Below the pieces are notes generated by a model that saw only the letters and a program-made list of their open reading frames with translations, was not told the origin of the DNA and ran no database searches. Shown here in pieces: positions 1-6,164 of a DNA stretch of 8,878 nucleotides. Each line of letters starts with the position of its first letter. The stretch's first letter is position 1. The stretch is taken from contig JAEVZT010000035.1 of assembly GCA_023392115.1 (NCBI GenBank), forward strand, positions 1-8,878. The letters are read 5' to 3'. Source of the stretch: Chloroflexota bacterium (GTDB taxonomy: Bacteria > Chloroflexota > Anaerolineae > Aggregatilineales > Phototrophicaceae). Made by a program: the position numbers and the translations under genes.

Positions 1-1385
1 GTCTGGATTGGTGCGAGGGGTTCATTTACCTGCTGTCGCCGGATTCAGTCGGCAGCGAATACTGCCAGAAAGAATTCAAGATCGCGCAGAATCTCGGCAA
101 GCACATCTTCCCGGTACTAATCCGGGAAGGGACGGAACTGCCGAAGGAACTGCGCGACATTCAGTACATCGACTTTACGAAGGGTTTGACCCCGGAAGTG
201 GTCAAGGGGCTGCTGAACCCGATCACGCTTGCCGAACGCGGGAAACTGCCCCGTCCGGCGAAAGTGCGACCGGGGAACGTTGAACCGCCGAAGCCGCCGA
301 GCGATCCCGGCGCGGTGATTGGCAGAGCCGCCGAGGCGATGGAAGGCGGGCGGTTCGACGAAGCGGTGTTCATGCTCAAGCAGGCGATTGAACACGGCTT
401 GAAGCCACGCTTCATCGACCTTGAGGCGCTGCTGCGCGAGGCAGAAACAGCGCTGGCGCGACAGACGCGAATGCGCGAGATCGAGCTGGAGTACAAGAAC
501 ATTGCCGAGTTGGTCAAGCGCAAGTGGACGCGCAAGGTCGGTCTGGCAGCGTTCGAGCAGTTTCGCAAGGACGTACCGCATTACGATCCTGAGAACCTCG
601 CCGAAATTGCCGCCAGCGAGCAGCTTCAACCGCCTGCGCCTGCGCCGTCAGGTCCGCGACCAAACGGCAGAACGATCCCGCTGCTTGAATGGTGCGATGT
701 ACCGTCCGGCACGCTGAGTATCGCCGGGAACGGCAGGGGCAACGCCGCTCGCGACTCGCTCTTTGTGGACAGTTTCCAACTAAGCAAGTACCCGGTTACG
801 AACGCGCAGTACCAGCTGTTCATTGACGACGCGCATGGCTACGCCAACCCGCGATGGTGGAACTTCTCGCCCTACGCCAAAGAGTGGCGGATGCTGAACC
901 CCATTCCGACCTCGCCGCAGTTTCAGGGCGTGGATCGTCCGCGCGAGATTGTGACGTGGTACGAGGCGATGGCGTTCTGTCATTGGCTGAGCGAAAAGCT
1001 CGGCATGTTGATCACCCTGCCTACGCGGCAGCAGTGGCAGCGCGCCGCGCGCGGTGACGATAACCGCGTCTACCCGTGGGGCAACGAATTTGACACGAGC
1101 GTCTGCAACACGCGCGAGAGCCGTCTCCGCCAGACGACGCTGGTCATGCGCTACGTCAAGGGCGTCAGCCCATGCGGCGCGTATGATATGGCGGGCAATG
1201 TTTGGGAGTGGTGTTTGAACGGAACGTATGAGGACTGCGATGTGACGACGCTGACATCGCGCTCGGTGCAAGGTGGGTCATTCATCAGCGCCCACGAACG
1301 CGCGCAAACGGCGTTCCACTTCAAATTGAGCCCGGAATACCACTACGGCAGCATCGGCTTTCGTCTGGTGGCGCTCAACCGGTGA
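1..1385 (+). CDS. TIR domain / FGE-like (SUMF1-type) fusion protein, 5'-truncated by window edge
   Basis: The reading frame is open from the window edge (first full codon at base 3) to TGA at 1383-1385, giving 460 visible residues. Visible residues 1-60 are the C-terminal half of a TIR domain: a hydrophobic strand (FIYLLSPDSV), then SEYCQKE, whose Glu24 fits the catalytic Glu of NAD-cleaving TIR domains, then HIFPVLI. Residues about 100-205 are charged and helical, with one TPR-like stretch (GRFDEAVFMLKQAIEHG), followed by a Pro-rich hinge. Residues about 225-460 are an FGE-sulfatase/SUMF1 (C-type-lectin-like) domain: KYPVTNAQY, VTWYEAMAFCHWLS, LPTRQQW, YPWGN, YDMAGNVWEW, GGSF and a final GFRLVALNR. 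The two copper-binding cysteines of true formylglycine-generating enzymes are missing near GGSFISAHERA, and the usual GFRC is GFRL, so sulfatase maturation is unlikely. The domain may instead bind a ligand or do other chemistry. TIR-FGE fusions resemble bacterial conflict or signalling proteins (inference). A TTG at 186 is not the start, because TIR coding continues in frame upstream. Confidence 0.88.
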   Translation, partial: LDWCEGFIYLLSPDSVGSEYCQKEFKIAQNLGKHIFPVLIREGTELPKELRDIQYIDFTKGLTPEVVKGLLNPITLAERGKLPRPAKVRPGNVEPPKPPSDPGAVIGRAAEAMEGGRFDEAVFMLKQAIEHGLKPRFIDLEALLREAETALARQTRMREIELEYKNIAELVKRKWTRKVGLAAFEQFRKDVPHYDPENLAEIAASEQLQPPAPAPSGPRPNGRTIPLLEWCDVPSGTLSIAGNGRGNAARDSLFVDSFQLSKYPVTNAQYQLFIDDAHGYANPRWWNFSPYAKEWRMLNPIPTSPQFQGVDRPREIVTWYEAMAFCHWLSEKLGMLITLPTRQQWQRAARGDDNRVYPWGNEFDTSVCNTRESRLRQTTLVMRYVKGVSPCGAYDMAGNVWEWCLNGTYEDCDVTTLTSRSVQGGSFISAHERAQTAFHFKLSPEYHYGSIGFRLVALNR

Positions 1386-1406
1386 GGCTGAGCATGAAAG
1401 TGGAAA

Positions 1407-1443
1407 CAGGGGCGACAGAGACAGACTGCCCGCGCCGCCCCTG
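1407..1443 (-). terminator. Hairpin between convergent genes, probable terminator of the kamA-ligase operon
   Basis: CAGGGGCG (1407-1414) and CGCCCCTG (1436-1443) form a perfect 8-bp inverted repeat with a 21-nt loop, in the short gap between two convergent genes. Read on the minus strand, the stem is followed by a fairly T-rich tail (TTTCCACTTTC); the plus-strand side has no T-run. It therefore fits better as the terminator of the minus-strand operon, though it could slow transcription from both sides. The long loop and interrupted T-run keep confidence moderate. Confidence 0.4.
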
Positions 1444-1454
1444 ATCGTGACGTA

Positions 1455-2540
1455 TCAAGCGTACAGCCCGTAACGCTTGACGGCGTTGTCGAGGATGGCG
1501 TTGATCAACTGCTCGTGACTCCAGCCCGCAGCCATCGCCTGCAAACACAGATCGCTGAAACCGGGACTTAAACCCGGCAGTGGATTGACCTCAAGAATGT
1601 AAGGGTGGTCGCCGTCGAGGCGGAAGTCGACGCGCGCCACGTCTTTACACCCCGTCACACGAAAGACTGCGCCCGCCAAAACAAGCAAGCGCCGCTCCAA
1701 GTCAGGATCGAGGTTCGCCGGACACTCGTAGCGGTAGTCGTCGACCATTTCGACTTTCATCCGACTTGTGTAGATGTCACCCTCGGTCGCCGCGTGAAGC
1801 TGCGTATCGACTTCGAGGATCGGCAGGAACGTCAGCGTGTCGGGCAGTTCTTCCTGCCGCGTGCGGTCGTTGAGGCGGCGCGCGGTTTCTCGCGGTGGTA
1901 GGTTGCCGAGCATGCCGATAAGCACTTCGCGCCCACGAATGTAATGCTCGACAAGGATCGGCTGGTTGTATCGACGCAAGCGGGCATCAACACGCTCGCG
2001 GAGCTGATCGACTGTATAGACGACGCTGTCGGCGCTAACACCCATACTCGTCCCCTCGCGGCTCGGCTTGACAAACAGCGGAAAGCGCAGATCGCCGTCG
2101 TCCGTCACGAGATCGGCATCGATCGGCTCGTCGGCACGTTCGAAGACCTGAAACTCAGGCGTCGGCAAGCCATGATAGGCGAGGATGCGCTTGGTCATCG
2201 GCTTGTCGAGCGCCAGCGCAAGAGTCATCACCTGACTGCCGGTGTAGGGAATCCTCAGCATTTCAAGCAGTGCCGGAATCTGCGCCTCGCGTCCATCGCC
2301 GAAGTGGCTCTCGGCGATGTTGAAGCAGATATCGGGTTTGTAGTCGAGCAGGCGGTCGATCAAGTTGAACGGCGGGAGGATGCTGGCTTCGAGGAAGACT
2401 GCCTCGTGACCCGCGCTCTCGAGGGCGCTGATGATGCCGTCGATCGTCTTTTCGCTGTCAAGATCATCCCACTGATCGGGCGGCATCCCTTCCCAGCACG
2501 GTGCATTTTTCTTCAGGTTTGCGAGAACCGCGATGTGCAT
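1455..2540 (-). CDS. D-Ala-D-Ala-ligase-like ATP-grasp enzyme of unknown substrate
   Basis: This 361-residue protein has the ATP-grasp architecture of D-alanine-D-alanine ligases, which join two amino acids through an acyl-phosphate using ATP. It matches the family in PYTGSQVMTLALALDK (98-113, with the ATP-site Lys113), FVKPSREGTSMGVS (156-169), ILVEHYIRGRE (195-205), RVDF (303-306) and the Mg-binding EVN (317-319). The substrate side differs. The N-terminal GG-x-S-x-E-x-x-V-S motif and the HGxxGEDG motif of Ddl are replaced (AESHFGDGREAQIP at 76-89), and the SHSLVP segment that holds the second D-Ala is PGFSDLC (326-332). It probably ligates something other than D-alanine. The ATG at 2538-2540 has a good Shine-Dalgarno (AAGGTGA, 6-nt spacer after AGG) lying inside the end of the upstream mutase gene, 3 nt away, so translation is probably coupled. 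The neighbouring mutase suggests a beta-amino acid substrate such as beta-lysine; this is inference. It could still be a cell-wall or peptide ligase. Confidence 0.85.
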   Translation of the reverse strand: MHIAVLANLKKNAPCWEGMPPDQWDDLDSEKTIDGIISALESAGHEAVFLEASILPPFNLIDRLLDYKPDICFNIAESHFGDGREAQIPALLEMLRIPYTGSQVMTLALALDKPMTKRILAYHGLPTPEFQVFERADEPIDADLVTDDGDLRFPLFVKPSREGTSMGVSADSVVYTVDQLRERVDARLRRYNQPILVEHYIRGREVLIGMLGNLPPRETARRLNDRTRQEELPDTLTFLPILEVDTQLHAATEGDIYTSRMKVEMVDDYRYECPANLDPDLERRLLVLAGAVFRVTGCKDVARVDFRLDGDHPYILEVNPLPGLSPGFSDLCLQAMAAGWSHEQLINAILDNAVKRYGLYA

Positions 2541-2543
2541 GGC

Positions 2544-3893
2544 TCACCTTCGCTCCGGATGATTGCCGTTACCAGTATGACGCCCGTTTACGGCTGCGGG
2601 CAGGATTGGATCGAGGATGACCAGCGGAAACGGGATAGGCATACCCTCGGCGACGCGGTTATGCGTCTCGTCGAACCCCTCCGGCTTGATCGCCATGGAA
2701 TCGCCTGCCAGCAGGCTGCTGATGCCGCCCTGTCGCGGCTCGACTCGGTGACTCGCCTGCCTGTCGAGGTGATCGACGGCGTGAGGATCATAATCCTCAG
2801 GTTCGGTATAGGTCGTAATGAAGCCTTCGTAATTGCGCAGGACGATTTTCCCCGGCGCTTGGCTGATCACGTACTGCGGCATCACGGGAATCTTCCCACC
2901 GCCGCCGGGCGCGTCGACCACATAGGTCGGCACAGCGTATCCGCTGGTGTGCCCGCGCAGCCCTTCGATGATTTCGATCCCCTTGGCGACCGTCGTGCGG
3001 AAGTGTCCAGCGCCTTCGACAAGGTCGCACTGGTAGAGGTAATACGGGCGGACGCGGTTGCGCACCAGCTTGTGCACCAACTCGCGCTGGATGCTGACGC
3101 TGTCGTTAATCCCTGCCAGCAGCACGCTCTGGTTGCCGAGCGGCACGCCGGCGAACGCGAGTTTCTCGAGCGCGCGGCTGACTTCCGGCGTGATCTCCTT
3201 TGGGTGGTTGACGTGGATGTTCATCCACACGGGATGATAGCGTTTGAGCATGTCGCAGAGGTCGTCGGTGATGCGCTGCGGCAGGAAAACGGGAACACGG
3301 CTGCCGATGCGGATGATCTCGATATGCTCGATGGCGCGCAGGCTGGCGAGGATGTATTCGAGCATGCGCGGCGCGATCGTCAACGGATCGCCGCCGCTCA
3401 GGAGCACATCGCGCACTTGGGGCGTCTGTCGCAGGTAGCCAAGCTGTCGTTCGAAGTCAGCGCGGCTGAACGTCACCGCCGGGTCGCCGACAATGCGGCT
3501 GCGCGTGCAGTAGCGGCAGTAGCTGGCACATTGAGTCGTCAGCAGCATTAAGACTCGGTCGGGGTAGCGATGCACCAGTCCCGGTACCGGGCTGTGGCGA
3601 TCTTCGGCGAGGCTGTCAGACATCATGCCGGCGAACGTCTTGAGTTCGCGCCCAAGCGGGATCACTTGCCGCCGGATCGGGCAGCGCGGGTCGTCCGGAT
3701 CGATCAGGCTGGCGAAATAAGGCGTGATGTCGACGCGAAAGACGCCATCCGCCGTCAGCCCTTCGATTTCTTCAGGCGTCAGATTGATTAACTGCGCGAG
3801 TTCGTCGGCGCTGTTGAGGCGGTGTGCGAGCTGCCAGCGCCAATCGCTCCAGTCGGCATCGGGGACGGCTGACCAGCGGGCGGGGCGGGGCAT
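2544..3893 (-). CDS. kamA: Lysine 2,3-aminomutase (radical SAM, PLP-dependent)
   Basis: The 449-residue protein matches the KamA family, which moves the amino group of L-lysine from C2 to C3 to give L-beta-lysine, using a [4Fe-4S] cluster, S-adenosylmethionine and pyridoxal phosphate. The N-terminal WSDWRWQLAHRL is typical. The radical SAM motif CASYCRYC has Cys122, Cys126 and Cys129, followed by LLSGGDPL. Asp290 (YQCDL) and Asp327 (VVDAPGGGGK) correspond by motif and by their 37-residue spacing to Asp293 and Asp330 of the clostridial enzyme, which hold the lysine side-chain amine; Lys334 corresponds to the PLP lysine. Glutamate 2,3-aminomutases change both Asp residues, so lysine is the likely substrate. 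A tail of about 75 residues after YTEPEDY is longer and more divergent than usual. The ATG at 3891-3893 is the first start after an in-frame TAG (3918-3920) and has no clear Shine-Dalgarno. No ablB-type acetyltransferase or lysine-fermentation gene is in the window, and the next gene is an ATP-grasp ligase. Confidence 0.93.
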   Translation of the reverse strand: MPRPARWSAVPDADWSDWRWQLAHRLNSADELAQLINLTPEEIEGLTADGVFRVDITPYFASLIDPDDPRCPIRRQVIPLGRELKTFAGMMSDSLAEDRHSPVPGLVHRYPDRVLMLLTTQCASYCRYCTRSRIVGDPAVTFSRADFERQLGYLRQTPQVRDVLLSGGDPLTIAPRMLEYILASLRAIEHIEIIRIGSRVPVFLPQRITDDLCDMLKRYHPVWMNIHVNHPKEITPEVSRALEKLAFAGVPLGNQSVLLAGINDSVSIQRELVHKLVRNRVRPYYLYQCDLVEGAGHFRTTVAKGIEIIEGLRGHTSGYAVPTYVVDAPGGGGKIPVMPQYVISQAPGKIVLRNYEGFITTYTEPEDYDPHAVDHLDRQASHRVEPRQGGISSLLAGDSMAIKPEGFDETHNRVAEGMPIPFPLVILDPILPAAVNGRHTGNGNHPERR

Positions 3894-3917
3894 CGAGCGA
3901 TTTACGGCTGTGTTAGG

Positions 3918-3989
3918 CTAAGAGGGGGGTTCGGAGTCGGACGCGGACGATTCGGGCGGTTCTGTAGATGACTCTTCAACTGTAAGCAT
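3918..3989 (-). CDS. Possible 23-residue leader peptide upstream of kamA
   Basis: A short ORF runs from ATG (3987-3989) to TAG (3918-3920), ending 24 nt before the kamA start and in the same frame. The peptide begins MLTVEESSTEPPESS and is acidic and rich in Ser, Pro and Glu, with no lysine. An AGGAG (4002-4006) lies 12 nt upstream, which is longer than ideal. An overlapping 43-codon ORF in another frame has its ATG in the loop of the 4018-4043 hairpin and stops at 3902-3904, just before kamA. Either could be a leader peptide or chance; nothing here identifies a function. Confidence 0.2.
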   Translation of the reverse strand: MLTVEESSTEPPESSASDSEPPS

Positions 3990-4012
3990 GAGTTGCTTAA
4001 GCTCCTGTAGAC

Positions 4013-4043
4013 AAAAAATAGCCCGACACACATGGTCGGCTAT
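4013..4043 (-). terminator. Intrinsic-terminator-like hairpin with T-run in the kamA leader
   Basis: On the minus strand, ATAGCCGAC (4043-4035), a 7-nt loop CATGTGT and GTCGGGCTAT (4027-4018) form a stem with one bulged base. It runs directly into six Ts (4018-4013), the classical layout of a Rho-independent terminator. It lies downstream of the ABC exporter operon, behind an earlier hairpin at 4129-4151, so it may be a backup terminator. It also lies only a few bases after the predicted start of transcription from the promoter at 4056-4083, so it may instead attenuate kamA expression. Confidence 0.6.
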
Positions 4044-4055
4044 GCTTCTGCATTG

Positions 4056-4083
4056 ATTCTAGATCGATTCGTATGGATGTCAA
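4056..4083 (-). promoter_or_regulatory. Sigma70-like promoter pointing toward kamA
   Basis: On the minus strand a perfect -35 TTGACA (4083-4078) is followed by a 16-bp spacer and a -10 of TAGAAT (4061-4056; 5 of 6 matches to TATAAT). Transcription would start near 4049. It sits in an AT-richer stretch between the ABC operon terminator and kamA, where a promoter is expected. The transcript would begin just before the 4043-4018 hairpin. Confidence 0.55.
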
Positions 4084-4128
4084 TGCGATTTGTTATGAAA
4101 GCCTTGAGAAGTGGGGACAAACCGACAA

Positions 4129-4151
4129 GGGCGGCAGCCTGAATGCCGCCC
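4129..4151 (-). terminator. Terminator hairpin of the ABC exporter operon
   Basis: GGGCGGCA (4129-4136) and TGCCGCCC (4144-4151) form a perfect 8-bp GC-rich stem with a 7-nt loop, 25 nt beyond the stop codon of the second ABC gene. On the minus strand it is followed by TTGTCGGTTTGT, a partial T-rich tail. Flanking GAC and GTC could extend the stem across a small internal loop. Its position just after the stop and stem strength support a terminator. Confidence 0.6.
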
Positions 4152-4176
4152 CCGTCGAATAGGGTAAGCTGGTGGG

Positions 4177-6159
4177 CTAGTCGCTCGGTACCGACTCGGT
4201 GATCTTACCGTTCGCCGACGGTTCGCCCGCTTCTTCGCGCCGGAACTGGCTCATGTACAGGTCATAGTATGCGCCGCGCTGTTCGAGCAGTTCGCGGTGC
4301 GTGCCGCGTTCGATGATCTCGCCCTCGCGCACCATCAGCACAATGTCGGCGTTACGAATCGTACTTAAGCGATGGGCGATGACAAAACTCGTGCGCCCTT
4401 CGAGGATGCGCTCGAACGCCTTCTGGATCAAACGCTCTGTCCGCGTATCGACGCTCGACGTTGCCTCGTCGAAGATCAGAATGCGCGGGTTCATCAGGGC
4501 GATGCGGGCGATCGCGATCAGCTGGCGCTGCCCCTGACTTAAGCCGCTGCCGCGCTCGCCGAGCAGAGTCTCGTAACCTTGCGGCAGCCGCTCGATGAAT
4601 GTGTCCGCCGCGACCATCTTCGCCGCCGCGATGACTGCCTCGTCGGTCGCGTCGAGCTGCCCGTAGCGAATGTTGTTCATGATCGTGTCTGAGAACAGGA
4701 ACGTGTCCTGCAACACGATACCGATTTGCGAGCGGAGGCTTTCCTGCGTCACGTCGCGCACGTCGATTCCATCGATCTTCACAGCGCCGTCGGTCACGTC
4801 GTAGAAACGCGGGATCAGGTTGATGATCGTCGTCTTGCCCGCGCCGGTCGGTCCGACAATGGCGACCATCTGCCCCGGCTCAGCCGTGAAGCTGACGTTC
4901 TTCAAGACCGGCTCGTCCGCTTTATAACCGGCGCAGACACCGTCGAACTCGACGCGCCCTTGAATCTGCGGCATCTCGCGCGCGTCGGGCTTGTCCTGAA
5001 TGTCGACTCTCGCGTCGAGCAGTCCGAAGATGCGCTCGCCGCCGGCGATCGCGCTCTGGATGTTCGTCCACAGCAGCGCAATCTGCGTGATCGGCTGGTT
5101 GAAGCGCTGGACGTATTGCAGGAAGGTGAAGACCAACCCGAGCGTAATCGCCGTCGTCCCGAGCAGCGGCTCGTTCCGCAGGACTGACAAGCCGCCGACG
5201 ATGACGACAATGCCGATCGCCACGTAGCCCAAACCTTCCAAGATCGGGTTGAGCGCGCTGGTAAAGGCGGCGGCGCGGACGTTAGCGTCGCGGTTGGCGG
5301 CATTGGTGCGGCGGAAGTTGTCGATGCTTTCATCCTCGCGGTTGAATGCCTGCACTTCGCGCACGCCGGCGATGCTCTCCTGCAAGTCGGCGTTGACGCT
5401 GCCCATTTCCTGACGGCTGCGGCGGAATGCCTTGCGCGCCTGACCGGAGAAATAGACTGTCGTGATGACCATGAACGGGATGACCGCCATGCTGACGAGG
5501 GCGTAAACCCAATTCGCCTGAAGCATCTTGACGAGAATCCAGACGATCAAGAGCGCGCCGCCGATCACTTGGAGTAGGGCGAAGCTGAAGACCTGCTGAA
5601 TCGTGTCGGTGTCGCTGGTGATGCGGCTCATCAGGTTGCCGGTTTCGTTCTCCGAGTAATAGCTTAGCGACAGGCGCTGCATCTTGCGGAACAGGTCTTG
5701 GCGCATGTGCCGCAGGACAAGCTGACCCGTCCGGCTCATCAGGAAGAACGCCAGCCCGTTGACGACCGAACCGAGCACGTACAACCCGAGCAGCAGCAGA
5801 ACCAGACTGCCCAAGCCCGCCAGTCGCGTTTCGACCGACACGGCTTCGAGGGCGTCCCGCCCTTCAGCAATCGCGCTCTGAATCGTCGTGTCGTACCAGC
5901 AGCCGCCGCTTGAATCACCAGTCACAGCGCCGGCGGCTGCTGCCTGTGGGAACAAGTAGCAGTCCACCGCCGGTCCGATATATTCCGGCGAAACAACCTG
6001 CGTCCAAGTCGCGAAGCCGACCAGCAGCAGCGCGAGCGCCGCACCGACCCAGTGCCGGCGGAAGTAATACGCAAAGCGTGCCAGCGTCGCGCCGATGTTG
6101 CGCGCTTTGCTGTTATCCCCTTCAAGGAGACGGCGTCCACCGTCGAGATGTCCCATCAT
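4177..6159 (-). CDS. ABC exporter half-transporter, catalytic subunit (permease-ATPase fusion)
   Basis: This 660-residue protein is a type IV (MsbA/Sav1866-like) half-exporter: six membrane segments at about 38-58, 114-140, 190-212, 216-238, 305-327 and 336-356, then a nucleotide-binding domain. The ATPase motifs are Walker A GPTGAGKT (436-443), Q-loop IVLQD, Walker B ILIFDE with Asp564 and catalytic Glu565, D-loop SSVD and switch His596. Its signature is LSQGQ (540-544) instead of LSGGQ. This is the consensus-site partner of a heterodimer with the upstream 640-residue protein, as in TM287/TM288-type exporters: its own Walker motifs build the active ATP site, while its altered signature faces the partner's degenerate site. 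The loop between the first two membrane segments is long (about 60-112), should face outside, and holds two cysteines (67 and 87) that could form a disulfide. The start (first of two adjacent ATGs) has AGGAGG at 6170-6175, 10 nt away. It begins 5 nt after the partner's stop. The substrate is not predictable; lipid and multidrug export are both common in the family. Confidence 0.92.
   Translation of the reverse strand: MMGHLDGGRRLLEGDNSKARNIGATLARFAYYFRRHWVGAALALLLVGFATWTQVVSPEYIGPAVDCYLFPQAAAAGAVTGDSSGGCWYDTTIQSAIAEGRDALEAVSVETRLAGLGSLVLLLLGLYVLGSVVNGLAFFLMSRTGQLVLRHMRQDLFRKMQRLSLSYYSENETGNLMSRITSDTDTIQQVFSFALLQVIGGALLIVWILVKMLQANWVYALVSMAVIPFMVITTVYFSGQARKAFRRSRQEMGSVNADLQESIAGVREVQAFNREDESIDNFRRTNAANRDANVRAAAFTSALNPILEGLGYVAIGIVVIVGGLSVLRNEPLLGTTAITLGLVFTFLQYVQRFNQPITQIALLWTNIQSAIAGGERIFGLLDARVDIQDKPDAREMPQIQGRVEFDGVCAGYKADEPVLKNVSFTAEPGQMVAIVGPTGAGKTTIINLIPRFYDVTDGAVKIDGIDVRDVTQESLRSQIGIVLQDTFLFSDTIMNNIRYGQLDATDEAVIAAAKMVAADTFIERLPQGYETLLGERGSGLSQGQRQLIAIARIALMNPRILIFDEATSSVDTRTERLIQKAFERILEGRTSFVIAHRLSTIRNADIVLMVREGEIIERGTHRELLEQRGAYYDLYMSQFRREEAGEPSANGKITESVPSD
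4808..4841. repeat. 34-bp exact direct repeat in the Walker A coding region, copy 1
   Basis: These 34 bases are identical to 6781-6814 and encode the same Walker A and following residues (GKTTIINLIPR) in the two ABC genes. The identity reflects common ancestry of the two subunits, possibly kept by gene conversion. Recombination between the copies would remove about 2 kb and leave one chimeric half-transporter in frame. Confidence 0.75.
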
Positions 6160-6164
6160 GGTGA

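Noticed and set aside
186..1385. TTG at 186 as the start of the FGE-like gene
   Set aside because: The same frame is open to the window edge and encodes a recognisable TIR half-domain; there is no Shine-Dalgarno before 186.
1944..3551. 535-codon open frame on the plus strand
   Set aside because: It lies antisense to the ligase and mutase genes, which both have clear family motifs. The frame has no recognisable domain and is open because of GC-rich codon bias on the other strand.
2544..3893. Glutamate 2,3-aminomutase or EpmB as the identity of the mutase
   Set aside because: Both Asp residues that bind the lysine side chain are present, unlike glutamate 2,3-aminomutase, and the protein is much longer than EpmB with no EF-P or EpmA gene nearby.
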